From Solibacillus sp. FSL H8-0538 (GTDB lineage Bacteria; Bacillota; Bacilli; Bacillales_A; Planococcaceae): a DNA stretch of 64,000 nucleotides. Made by a program: the position numbers and the translations under genes. The DNA lies in assembly GCF_038003525.1 (NCBI RefSeq), contig NZ_JBBOPI010000001.1:425001-489000 (forward strand). The letters are read 5' to 3'. Each line of letters begins with the position of its first letter. Position 1 is the first letter of the stretch. This document shows, in pieces, positions 17,288 to 25,337 of this stretch. Under the pieces are notes generated by a model that worked only from the letters and a program-made list of their open reading frames with translations, was not told the origin of the DNA and ran no database searches.

Positions 17288-17710
17288 CTATTTCGAGCAT
17301 TTATTAAAAATATTACGTAATGTTGTAATCTCATCTTCGGAAAGCATTCCAAAAAGTTGCGTAAATAGTGTGTCGACCTGTTGGCGAGATTGCTCTAGTA
17401 CATCAAGTCCAGCGTTTGTAATATGAATTTGCGAAGCACGGCGATCGGCCTCGTTCTGCGTTTTTTCGATAAAGCCTGCTTTCAAAAGCTTTGTCGTCAA
17501 AACCGTCACGCCACCCGTTGTCACTTTTAAGCGTTCGGCGATAGCGGAAGGACGTTTTGGCCCCTCGCTTGCTAAAAACTCAAGAATAAAAATATGCGAT
17601 TTTGAAAATCCTAATTCATTGTGACTATTCCACTCGTTTGCAATTTTGCGTTCAAGTGTGGCTACAGCTTCAAATAAAGAAGCTAGCTTTTCGCGTCTTT
17701 GCTCATCCAT
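17288..17710 (-). CDS. MarR-family transcriptional regulator
   Basis: A 140-residue winged-helix protein. The DNA-recognition region is RPSAIAERLKVTTGGVTVLT, followed by KLLKAGFIEK and the wing RRASQIHIT, all in standard MarR order. The start ATG 17710 has GGAG nine bases upstream and is preferred over the TTG at 17725. It lies 25 nt downstream of the Spx-like gene on the same strand, so the two are probably co-transcribed and may act in one stress circuit. No Cys pair suggesting a thiol switch: the single Cys is near the C-terminus. Confidence 0.85.
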   Translation of the reverse strand: MDEQRREKLASLFEAVATLERKIANEWNSHNELGFSKSHIFILEFLASEGPKRPSAIAERLKVTTGGVTVLTTKLLKAGFIEKTQNEADRRASQIHITNAGLDVLEQSRQQVDTLFTQLFGMLSEDEITTLRNIFNKCSK

Positions 17711-17735
17711 CTTTGTCAACTCCAAAACATATTCA

Positions 17736-18137
17736 CTATTCTACTGCCAATTGTTGTAATGCATTCAGCTCAAATGCACGCACTTTCCTTGGGATGAAAC
17801 GGCGAATATCCATTTCATTGTAGCCTACCTGGATGCGTTTTTCATCGAGTAAAATCGGGCTTCTTAGCATACGTGGATGCTGCTGAATTAAATTATATAG
17901 CTCTTGGATCGACAACTGATCGATATCCAAATCTAAATTTTTAAAGTCATTTGAGTTCGTCGCGATAATTTCGTCTGTCCCGTCCTCTGTCATGCTCAAA
18001 ATATTTTTAAATTCTGCAAGCGTTAGCGGCTGAGACGTCGTACGCTTCTCTGTATAAGAAATGTTGTTTTCGTTTAACCATTTAAGTGCTTTTCGTGATG
18101 AGGAACAACTTGATTGTGTATAGATTGTTACTGTCAT
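17736..18137 (-). CDS. Spx/MgsR-family RNA polymerase-binding regulator with a CxxS site
   Basis: A 133-residue ArsC-fold protein strongly resembling Spx throughout (MTEDGTDEII near 51-60, LDEKRIQVGYNE, then IRRFIPRKVR). Spx binds the RNA polymerase alpha C-terminal domain and redirects transcription under disulfide stress through a CxxC switch. Here that motif reads C11-S-S-S14: the first Cys is kept and the second is Ser. An intramolecular disulfide therefore cannot form, so either the protein is constitutively in one state or it uses mixed disulfides. Start ATG 18137 with GCGAGGAA upstream. Upstream DNA carries an inverted repeat. It may be a paralogue of a canonical spx elsewhere. Confidence 0.88.
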   Translation of the reverse strand: MTVTIYTQSSCSSSRKALKWLNENNISYTEKRTTSQPLTLAEFKNILSMTEDGTDEIIATNSNDFKNLDLDIDQLSIQELYNLIQQHPRMLRSPILLDEKRIQVGYNEMDIRRFIPRKVRAFELNALQQLAVE

Positions 18138-18185
18138 AAAAAATTCCTCGCTTTCCAATTAATTGTTTCATAATAGCTTACTTAT

Positions 18186-18211
18186 AAGATATATACCAAT
18201 ACGAATATCTT
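18186..18211 (-). promoter_or_regulatory. inverted repeat upstream of the Spx-like gene
   Basis: AAGATAT (18186-18192) and ATATCTT (18205-18211) are separated by 12 nt, and a palindrome TTACTAGTAA follows at 18210-18219. This is a plausible operator for the MarR protein encoded in the same unit (inference). Confidence 0.4.
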
Positions 18212-18365
18212 ACTAGTAAGGTAATGCTAATGCAACCGTTTTTTTTTGGTAATAACAGTATATGTTTACCCAGAGTTCTACCAATATATACGTCTCTATA
18301 AGCGAAAAGTTTCAATTTTTTTGTTACAGATTTGTAAACAGTGTATACTGGAAAAATATAACTAA

Positions 18366-19322
18366 ATGAAAGGAGCTGAAACGCACGCGGTGATTACTTT
18401 GCGACGGGTAATACCCGAAAAAGTAAACGTATTACAAAGCGTGCTCAAACGTTTATCGGCCGTAGATGAGGAATATACCAATTTGCAAGAACAGCTAAGG
18501 AGAGCACGAACAGGCTATGCTGGTGAACAGCGTATTGATGAATTGTTGGATGGAGTACCGCTACTGGACTCCGCGCACATCTTATGTGACGTAGAATTAA
18601 TGCAGCACCCGATTGATTGTTTAATTATAACGACAAGCTTTGCACTAATTTTAGAAGTAAAAAATATTTCTGGTCGAATTGATATTGATGATTCGAAACA
18701 CCAATGCATTCGCACGCGACTCGATGGAACACTTGAACCATTTTCCAACCCTACAGATCAAGCACGTAAATACCAACTCTTTATACAGCATTTATTTCAA
18801 CAATGGAATGTCCAGCTACCGGTTGAATGTGCCGTAGTATTTGCAAACCATAAGCTTATTTTAGGCAATATCACAAGCGATGTGCCGCTATTTCACGTTA
18901 GTGGCCTAACTTATCGTATTCACCAATTTTTTCAAAAATACCCCGAAAAGCTATCATGCAACCAAGTCACTAATATTGCAGACAAATTAAAATCGCTGCA
19001 TACACCGTATCAATGGCAACTAAAAACGGCACGGCACAAACTGCGAACTGGTGTGCTTTGTGAAAGATGCAATAAAGTGATGCATTATTTAAAAGGAAGT
19101 TGGCAATGTGAAAGCTGTCAGTTTAATAGCGACGCAGCCTTAGTACAGGCAATGCAAGACTACCGCCTCATTTGGAACCATAAAATCACAAACCGCGAAT
19201 TTCGCCACTTCACAGGCATAGAAAGCATCTACACCGCCAACTATTTACTCAAGAAACTAAACTTTAAAAGCGAAGGCAAATTTAAAGACAAAGTATATTT
19301 GATTGAAAAACGAAGTGACTAA
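18366..19322 (+). CDS. NERD-domain protein with C-terminal zinc ribbon
   Basis: A 318-residue protein. Residues about 50-165 are a nuclease-related (NERD) domain: GYAGEQRIDELL near 50-61, then HPIDCLIITTSFALILEVKN with the PD-(D/E)XK-like D...E-x-K arrangement near 85-100. Near 240-260 two CxxC pairs (CERC and CESC) form a probable zinc ribbon, and a C-terminal helical domain follows. NERD proteins are suspected DNA-processing enzymes, but a function for this one is unproven. The start is uncertain: ATG 18366 has no clear site, while GTG 18390 has GGAG 15 nt upstream. Confidence 0.8.
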   Translation: MKGAETHAVITLRRVIPEKVNVLQSVLKRLSAVDEEYTNLQEQLRRARTGYAGEQRIDELLDGVPLLDSAHILCDVELMQHPIDCLIITTSFALILEVKNISGRIDIDDSKHQCIRTRLDGTLEPFSNPTDQARKYQLFIQHLFQQWNVQLPVECAVVFANHKLILGNITSDVPLFHVSGLTYRIHQFFQKYPEKLSCNQVTNIADKLKSLHTPYQWQLKTARHKLRTGVLCERCNKVMHYLKGSWQCESCQFNSDAALVQAMQDYRLIWNHKITNREFRHFTGIESIYTANYLLKKLNFKSEGKFKDKVYLIEKRSD

Positions 19323-19340
19323 AATCACTTCGTTTTTTCT
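19310..19340 (+). terminator. intrinsic terminator of the NERD gene
   Basis: ACGAAGTGA (19310-19318) pairs with TCACTTCGT (19325-19333), followed by T. It overlaps the last codons of the gene. Confidence 0.85.
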
Positions 19341-19364
19341 TTTTGAGGAGATTTTTTAGGGGAT

Positions 19365-20514
19365 GCAAGTAAAGCTGCTGGAGTTGCAAGTAAAGCTGCT
19401 AGAGTAGCAAGTAAACGCCAAGAATTTGCAAGTAAATCAGAAGATCTTGCAAGTAAAATGAAAGGTTGCAAGTAAAGCTGCTGAAATTGCAAGTAAACCA
19501 AAGAATGTTGCAAGTAAAAGACCAGAGTTTGCAAGTAAATCAGTAGATCTTGCAAGTAAAATGAGAGGATGCAAGTAAAGCTGCTGAAATTGCAAGTAAC
19601 CCAAAGAATGTTGCAAGTAAAAGACAAGAGTTTGCAAGTAAATCAGAAGATCTTGCAAGTAAAATGAGAAGATGCAAGTAAACCTGCTGAAATTGCAAGT
19701 AAACCAAAGAATGTTGCGAATAAAAGACCAGAATTTGCAAGTAAACCAGAAGATCTTGCAAGTAAAATGAGAGGATGCAAGTAAACCTGCTAGAATTGCA
19801 AGTAACCCAAAGAATGTTGCAAGTAAAAGACCAGAGTTTGCAAGTAAACTAGAAAATCTTGCAAGTAAAATGAGAGGATGCAAGTAAACCTGCTAAAATT
19901 GCAAGTAACCCAAAGAATGTTGCAAGTAAAAGACCAGAGTTTGCAAGTAAACTAGAAAATCTTGCAAGTAAAATGAGAGGATGCAAGTAAAGCTGCTGAA
20001 ATTGCAAGTAACCCAAAGAATGTTGCAAGTAAACGCCAAGAGTTTGCAAGTAAATCAGAAGTTCTTGCAAGTAAAATTGGAGGATGCAAGTAAACCTGCT
20101 AGAATTTTCAAGTAACCCAAAGAATGTTGCAAGTAAACGCCAAGAGTTTGCAAGTAAATCAGAAGTTCTTGCAAGTAAAATGGGAGGATGCAAGTAAACC
20201 TGCTGAAGTTGCAAGTAACCCAAAGAATGTTGCAAGTAAAAGACCAAAGTTTGCAAGTAAATCAGAAGATCTTGCAAGTAAAATGAGAAGATGCAAGTAA
20301 ACCTGCTAGAATTGCAAGTAACCCAAAGAATGTTGCAAGTAAAAGACAAGAGTTTGCAAGTAAATCAGAAGATCTTGCAAGTAAAATGAGAAGATGCAAG
20401 TAAACCTGCTAGAATTTTCAAGTAACCCAAAGAATGTTGCAAGTAAAAGACCAAAAGTTACAAGTAAATCTAAAAATAGTGCAAGTAAACCAGAAAATTG
20501 TGCAAGCAAATCAA
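19365..20514 (+). repeat. phased repeat array B (motif GCAAGTAAA, 103-nt blocks)
   Basis: About 56 copies of GCAAGTAAA. Five units spaced 21, 21, 21, 21 and 19 nt make a 103-nt block. Blocks begin at 19365, 19468, 19571, 19674, 19777, 19880, 19983, 20086, 20190, 20293 and 20396. All steps are 103 except one of 104, caused by GC-to-TTC in one unit. The 10-12 nt between motifs differ among the five units but are conserved from block to block. The last block keeps 21-nt steps and decays. It lies between two convergent genes and is bounded on both sides by their terminators. On the minus strand the motif has no stop in any frame, which creates meaningless long frames. Confidence 0.95.
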
Positions 20515-20543
20515 AAAAGAGCTTCGCAAAAATTGCGAAGCTC
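20511..20543 (-). terminator. terminator of the ABC-F gene
   Basis: GAGCTTCGCAA (20519-20529) pairs with TTGCGAAGCTC (20533-20543); on the minus strand the T-run is TCTTTTTT. It abuts the end of array B. Confidence 0.9.
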
Positions 20544-20551
20544 CCGAAATC

Positions 20552-22132
20552 CTATTCCAAATCCAATTCAGCAGTTTTACCTGTTGTGAACCAATCTTGT
20601 ACGTTCCAAACTTTCGTTACTAAACCATCATAAAATTCAGGTTCATGGGATACGAGAATAATTGTGCCTTTGAATTCTTTCATCGCACGTTTTAATTCCT
20701 CTTTCGCATCAACGTCTAAGTGGTTGGTCGGTTCATCGAAAATTAAGCAGTTGGCCTCATCCATCATTAATTTACATAGACGCACCTTTGCTTGTTCGCC
20801 ACCTGATAATGAATTCAGTGGGCGCGTGATGTGGTCAGTTTTTAGACCTGCTTTTGCAAGTGCACCCCGAATTTGTGCTTGATCCATGGAAGGGAAAGCA
20901 TCCCACACATCATCAATTGGTGTAATTTTATCTGCTTTTACTTCTTGCTCGAAGTAAGAAGGGGCAAGGTAGTCACCTAAGATTACTTTTCCGTCTAGCG
21001 GTTTAACTTTGCCAAGCATTGTTTTTAGTAGTGTTGATTTACCTACACCATTCATGCCGACAAGGGCGATTTTTTCTCCGCGCTCAATCATGAATGAAAG
21101 AGGAGGTAATAACGGTTTTTCTTTATCGTAGCCGATTACAAGATTTTCAGCTTCTACGACGAAACGACTAGGCGTGCGAGCTTCTTTAAAGCGGAACTCT
21201 GGTTTTACAGCTGTTTCTGGACGGTCGATACGTTCTAGACGGCCAAGTTGTTTCTCACGAGATTTTGCACGACCTGAAGTTGAGTAGCGTGCTTTATTTT
21301 TCGCAATGAAATCTTCTTGCTTTTTAATAAAGTCTTGTTGTTTTTCATACGCGTCAATATGCTGGCGTTTATTAATTTCGGCAAGCTCCATAAACTTTTC
21401 ATATGTTGCTGTGTAGCGCGTTAATTTTGAAAATTCTAGTTGGAAAATAACGTCGACTGTTTCATTCATAAATTCTGTATCATGGGAAATTAATAAAAAT
21501 GCGTGTGGATAGTTTTTAAGATAGTTTTTTAACCAAGTAACATGCTCTTCATCCAGATAGTTGGTAGGCTCATCTAGAAGTAACACTTTTGGTTTTTCTA
21601 ATAATAGTTTTGCTAGTAATACTTTCGTACGTTGACCACCTGAAAGTGCTGAAACGTCGCGGTCTAATCCGATTGCATCAAGACCAAGTCCGCGTGCAAC
21701 CTCTTCAATTTTCATATCAAGCGTATAGAAGTCACCGGCATCTAGTGCGTCTTGAACTTCTGCCATATCATCTAGTAATGCTTCTAATTCTTCCGGCGTT
21801 GCGTCGGCCATTTTTGCTGCGATTTCATTTAATTCTTCTTCCTTTTTATAGAGAGGAAGGAATGCATCGCGAAGTGCATCGCGCATTGTGCGACCTGGTG
21901 TTAGTACTGTGTGCTGGTCCAAATAGCCGTAATGCGTGCCTGGAAGCCATTCGACTTTTCCATCATCATGAATTGTTTGACCTGTAATGATGCTCATCAT
22001 TGTTGATTTACCAACGCCGTTTGCACCAACAAGTCCGATGTGATCGCCTTCGACTAAGCGAAATGATACATCTTTAAATAGTGTGCGGTCACCGAAAGAA
22101 TGACCTAAATTTTCAACTGTTAAAATTGCCAT
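20552..22132 (-). CDS. ykpA: ABC-F family ATPase, YkpA/YbiT-like
   Basis: A 526-residue protein of two ABC domains in one chain with no membrane part: Walker A GANGVGKST near 35 and GMNGVGKST near 350, signatures LSGGQRTK near 165 and LSGGEQAK near 443, and Walker B LLLDEPTNYLD and LIFDEPTNHLD. The linker between them is rich in charged residues (about 240-310), as in ribosome-binding ABC-F proteins. By sequence feel it is the orthologue of B. subtilis YkpA. ABC-F proteins act at the ribosome, in translation or antibiotic protection; this branch is not a known resistance factor. Start ATG 22132 with GGAGGA upstream. Confidence 0.88.
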   Translation of the reverse strand: MAILTVENLGHSFGDRTLFKDVSFRLVEGDHIGLVGANGVGKSTMMSIITGQTIHDDGKVEWLPGTHYGYLDQHTVLTPGRTMRDALRDAFLPLYKKEEELNEIAAKMADATPEELEALLDDMAEVQDALDAGDFYTLDMKIEEVARGLGLDAIGLDRDVSALSGGQRTKVLLAKLLLEKPKVLLLDEPTNYLDEEHVTWLKNYLKNYPHAFLLISHDTEFMNETVDVIFQLEFSKLTRYTATYEKFMELAEINKRQHIDAYEKQQDFIKKQEDFIAKNKARYSTSGRAKSREKQLGRLERIDRPETAVKPEFRFKEARTPSRFVVEAENLVIGYDKEKPLLPPLSFMIERGEKIALVGMNGVGKSTLLKTMLGKVKPLDGKVILGDYLAPSYFEQEVKADKITPIDDVWDAFPSMDQAQIRGALAKAGLKTDHITRPLNSLSGGEQAKVRLCKLMMDEANCLIFDEPTNHLDVDAKEELKRAMKEFKGTIILVSHEPEFYDGLVTKVWNVQDWFTTGKTAELDLE

Positions 22133-22263
22133 TTATAATCCTCCAATAGTATCTTCAAATAATGTTTAGGGTGCAGACTTTTGCGAATGCATGGTACTTT
22201 TCGTGCATTTGCTTCTGCAAGCTATAGTGCTACGAAAAAATACGCTCTTTATGTCAGTAGAAA

Positions 22264-22312
22264 TAGAAAGACACATCTCGCCCTAAAATCGGACGTGATG
22301 ATGTCCTTTATG
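22264..22312 (-). repeat. dispersed palindromic repeat, copy 4 (reverse orientation)
   Basis: AGAAAGACACATCTCGCCC then a loop and GGACGTGATGATGTCCTTTAT. It is the same family as 57697-57751 but inverted, and lies upstream of the ABC-F gene. Confidence 0.8.
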
Positions 22313-22337
22313 ATGTGGTTAAAAAGATTTCACCACT

Positions 22338-22370
22338 AAAAAAACTCGCGGGCTATGCAAATGCCGCGAG
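22338..22370 (-). terminator. terminator overlapping the end of the small coiled-coil gene
   Basis: CTCGCGG (22345-22351) pairs with CCGCGAG (22364-22370), with seven T on the minus strand. The stem includes the last codons. Confidence 0.85.
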
Positions 22371-22541
22371 CTGCTTATTTAACTGTGCAAGCCGTGCTTC
22401 CATATTTTCAAGACGTGTTAGTGCTTGCTTCACGGAGCCAGCATGTCCTAGTGATTCAAGTTTTTCCATATCACCTTGAAGGTTGACGTAATCCATCTTT
22501 AGCTCAGCGATTTCCTGCTTTAATTGGTCTTTTGTTAGCAT
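22353..22541 (-). CDS. small coiled-coil protein, SE1832-like
   Basis: A 62-residue, highly charged protein with a continuous heptad-like pattern (LKQEIAELKMDYVNLQGDME, then LTRLENMEARLAQLNKQL), so probably a two-helix hairpin or coiled coil. It resembles the short conserved SE1832-type proteins of Bacillales; function unknown. The start ATG 22541 has GAAGGAG at good distance. The gene is monocistronic with its own terminator. No Cys or metal motif. Confidence 0.7.
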   Translation of the reverse strand: MLTKDQLKQEIAELKMDYVNLQGDMEKLESLGHAGSVKQALTRLENMEARLAQLNKQLAAFA

Positions 22542-22610
22542 AATATAAAGCTCCTTCAACAACCACATTTATTCTTTCAATATTGTATCATATGCTCGCT
22601 GAAATTTTCA

Positions 22611-23663
22611 CTAAATGTGTGCGATATTGTGACGTTCGTATGCAAAATCAAGGAGTAATGCTTGTAAAATTTCGTTATTGTGAATGATCTCTAAGGAACG
22701 CTGCTTGCGAACCGCTCGCTCGCGGCGATGGTCATGCAGCAGGAGCTCCATTACCGCATTTTGAATAAAGGACTGCTTCATTTTACGACCAAGCCCTAAA
22801 TGAATAAAGCCGTTTGCCTCGCGCGGAAATGCATGGCCAAGCTCGCGCTCATTTTGCGCAGCGGTAATGCAAGCGATGCCGGCAGCTGCGACTTGATAAG
22901 GCGTGTAGCTGGCATTGCAAATAATGAGGTCCGCATCAGGCATTAAGTGAAGCAGGGCATCAGGTCTCCGGACAACCTTTGTATTCCGTCTGCTAAGCAC
23001 CATCATTTGCAAATCCTCCACTGAATGTGCATAGTCATCATCAATTGCAACGGAGATTTTCAGCGGTATATGCAGCTGAGTTAAATGGCGTAGAGTACGG
23101 TACGTAAGGTTATTCGCATCGCCGTCCTCAAAGGCAACGACAATATGTGGAAGCGAGTCGGAAAAGCTTGCCTCAGTTTCGGGCTCAGTCTCTTCAGCTA
23201 ATCTATCGGCCACCAACTTTACTTCATCACTCACAGCATACGCATAGCTACCGGCCAGCTCATTAATATGAGGATGCTCACGAACTTCCTCAAAGAGTGC
23301 AACAATATTGCAGTCTGCCAGCTGAGCCCCTTCACCGAAATCATCAAAGTGTACAAGCGTTGTACAAAACGGTCGAATTTGCTCAACAGCATCAATGGCC
23401 GTATCCTTGCCATCATGTACGATCAAATCTGGTGATAACTCTCGTAAATGTTTTGGCAACTGTGTGAAGCGCTCAAAAAGAATTGGCGTAAAGCCTACCT
23501 CTGTAAAATAGTGAATCGCCTGGTTATTTGTTGTTTTAATAAAAACAAAAACCGTTTCCTCACTTAGCAGCTGCGCTAAAATTGCTGCACGTTTAAACGG
23601 ATATAGGCCTTTTAATTCACAATGCTCCACAATAAACGCAACTTTCCTTTTTTGCATAATCAT
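22611..23663 (-). CDS. PseG/SpsG-like nucleotide-sugar hydrolase or glycosyltransferase
   Basis: A 350-residue protein with GT-B-like halves: an N-terminal Rossmann region (KVAFIVEHCELKGLYPFKRA, residues 6-25, the site where PseG has its G-H motif) and a C-terminal nucleotide-binding half with ADLIICNASYTPYQVAAAGI followed by NERELGHAFP. This order matches PseG/SpsG, which act on UDP- or CMP-linked sugars in surface glycan or spore-coat polysaccharide synthesis. No other sugar gene is near, so the substrate is open. Two start codons are possible, ATG 23663 and ATG 23657, both behind AAAGGGTGGG. Confidence 0.6.
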   Translation of the reverse strand: MIMQKRKVAFIVEHCELKGLYPFKRAAILAQLLSEETVFVFIKTTNNQAIHYFTEVGFTPILFERFTQLPKHLRELSPDLIVHDGKDTAIDAVEQIRPFCTTLVHFDDFGEGAQLADCNIVALFEEVREHPHINELAGSYAYAVSDEVKLVADRLAEETEPETEASFSDSLPHIVVAFEDGDANNLTYRTLRHLTQLHIPLKISVAIDDDYAHSVEDLQMMVLSRRNTKVVRRPDALLHLMPDADLIICNASYTPYQVAAAGIACITAAQNERELGHAFPREANGFIHLGLGRKMKQSFIQNAVMELLLHDHRRERAVRKQRSLEIIHNNEILQALLLDFAYERHNIAHI

Positions 23664-23788
23664 CCCACCCTTTCCGGTTTCTATTTAAATTATGGTGAAA
23701 ACTACTAAAGTATGTGTGAAAATGAAAGACATACAATAGTACGGAGAAAAAGTGCTCGGATAAACGGCGCTTTAGGAAGGTGGTTTTA

Positions 23789-24598
23789 ATGATGGGAATG
23801 CGTTCAGCGCTTGTTGTGGGAGCGACCGGGTTAGTTGGTTCCGCGCTCGTCCGATTATTATGTGAAAGTGAGGAATACGCCGCAGTTAATGTAATTGCAA
23901 GGCGCCCACTTAATTTTTCACATCCGAAATTAGAGGTGAAGGTGCGGGAATTTGATGAAATTGCCGAGCTGGATATTGAATTTGCACATGAAGTATTTTG
24001 CTGTCTTGGGACAACGATTAAAAAAGCTGGATCTCGTGCACAATTTGAAAAAGTGGATGTGGAGTACCCGCTCTACATTGCTGCGCTTGCGAAAAATCGA
24101 GGCATTGGGCATTTCATCGTCATTTCGGCAATGGGGGCTAGTGAAAAATCATTTGTTTATTACAACCGGGTAAAGGGAAAATTACAAGACCAGCTGATTG
24201 CGATGGATTTTCCGCAGCTATCCATTGTGCAACCGTCACTGCTAACAGGGAACCGGACCGAGCGCCGCATTGGTGAAAAAGCAGGGGAGAAGCTACTGAA
24301 TGTAATGGGGCCATTGCTAATAGGGCCAGGTAAAAAATACCGTTCGATTTCAGCCGAGCAAGTGGCGCTAGCAATGAAGGTCATCGCGCTGCACGGTAAA
24401 CGGGCAAAGGTGTCCATTTATAAGTCCGATGAGCTAGCCGAGCTGCAAATGCCTGTTGTTGCAGAGGAAAATGTGCCTTCGCGCGAGGAGCTGTTTAACT
24501 GGGATAAATTAAAGAAGGAAGAGCTTACACCGATTGATGAGGACGTCGTGTTTGACCGTTCTAAAAGAAAAGAAGTAGAGGAACTAAACGACCAGTAA
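23789..24598 (+). CDS. NAD(P)-binding Rossmann oxidoreductase, TIP30-like atypical SDR
   Basis: A 269-residue protein. The dinucleotide site GATGLVGS lies at residues about 9-16. The order ALVVGATGLVGSAL, CCLGTTIKKAGS, then VISAMGAS and a YYNRVKGKLQ (active Tyr/Lys-like YxxxK region near 130) fits the TIP30/HTATIP2-like atypical short-chain dehydrogenases. The C-terminal 50 residues are a charged extension not typical of the family. The start ATG 23789 is chosen over earlier codons because AGGAAGG lies eight bases upstream. The substrate is unknown. It is divergent from the PseG-like gene. Confidence 0.75.
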   Translation: MMGMRSALVVGATGLVGSALVRLLCESEEYAAVNVIARRPLNFSHPKLEVKVREFDEIAELDIEFAHEVFCCLGTTIKKAGSRAQFEKVDVEYPLYIAALAKNRGIGHFIVISAMGASEKSFVYYNRVKGKLQDQLIAMDFPQLSIVQPSLLTGNRTERRIGEKAGEKLLNVMGPLLIGPGKKYRSISAEQVALAMKVIALHGKRAKVSIYKSDELAELQMPVVAEENVPSREELFNWDKLKKEELTPIDEDVVFDRSKRKEVEELNDQ

Positions 24599-24741
24599 TC
24601 GCGTAAACGCCAGTTCCGACCAAAGTCTGAAATTTATCTATTGAAAAACAGTTCCCTATTCTAGCATTGCTGCATCTGTTACAATAAGCGATAGGAATTA
24701 CACAGAGATGAGCTCTGTAAACAGATGGAGGAACGAACTAC

Positions 24742-25296
24742 ATGAAGATTTTACTCGTAGATGGCACAGTGTTTGGACGTAAAACAGGTGCAATGCTACA
24801 ACAAGTTGAACATTATATTAACGACTTTAATAGCGAGCTAGAGCTTGAAATATTATATTTCAGTGATTTAAAGCACCAAATTTTAGACGGCAGCCCGTTA
24901 AATGACGACATGAAAATGATGATTCAAAAATTTGAAGAGGCGGACGGTTACATTATTGCATCACCGATTTTCCAAGCGTCAATCCCAGGTGTGTTAAAAA
25001 ATGCATTTGACATGATTTCGCCAAAAGCAATGCGTTACAAACCAGTCGCAATGGTTGCAAACGGTGGCACGTATCAGCATCACCTAGTAGTAGAAAATCA
25101 ATTAAAACCAATTCTTGATTACTTTCGCTGCTTAGTAACACCAAACTATGTGTACACACACGCATCTCATTTTGATGCTGACAATTATATTGTGGATCCA
25201 GACGTGCACGAACGCCTACGCGAACTAGCACGCGTTTTCGTTCAATACTGCGAGATGAGCAAATCATTATGCAGAGAACCGATTGATACACCTTAA
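24742..25296 (+). CDS. NADPH-dependent FMN reductase-family protein
   Basis: A 184-residue flavodoxin-fold protein. The N-terminal phosphate-binding loop DGTVFGRKTGAML (7-19) and the flavin-contacting ASPIFQASIPGVLKNAFDMI (74-93) match the SsuE/NADPH-dependent FMN reductase family. It probably transfers electrons from NAD(P)H to bound FMN for an unknown acceptor. GGAGG lies at the usual distance from ATG 24742. It is monocistronic, with a strong terminator five bases after the stop. Confidence 0.85.
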   Translation: MKILLVDGTVFGRKTGAMLQQVEHYINDFNSELELEILYFSDLKHQILDGSPLNDDMKMMIQKFEEADGYIIASPIFQASIPGVLKNAFDMISPKAMRYKPVAMVANGGTYQHHLVVENQLKPILDYFRCLVTPNYVYTHASHFDADNYIVDPDVHERLRELARVFVQYCEMSKSLCREPIDTP

Positions 25297-25300
25297 GAGA

Positions 25301-25337
25301 AACTAGCCAAAATTAGGATTTTGGCTAGTTTTTTTAT
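25301..25337 (+). terminator. intrinsic terminator of the FMN reductase gene
   Basis: AACTAGCCAAAAT (25301-25313) pairs with ATTTTGGCTAGTT (25318-25330), then seven T. Confidence 0.92.

Noticed and set aside
19437-20349. Long minus-strand reading frames of 148 and 166 codons in array B
   Set aside because: They arise because the motif has no stop on that strand. There is no ribosome binding site, and the frame shifts every 103 nt.
19365-20514. CRISPR array
   Set aside because: The repeats are 9 nt and the spacers 10-12 nt, far below CRISPR size. Spacers recur in every block instead of being unique, and no cas gene is in the window.
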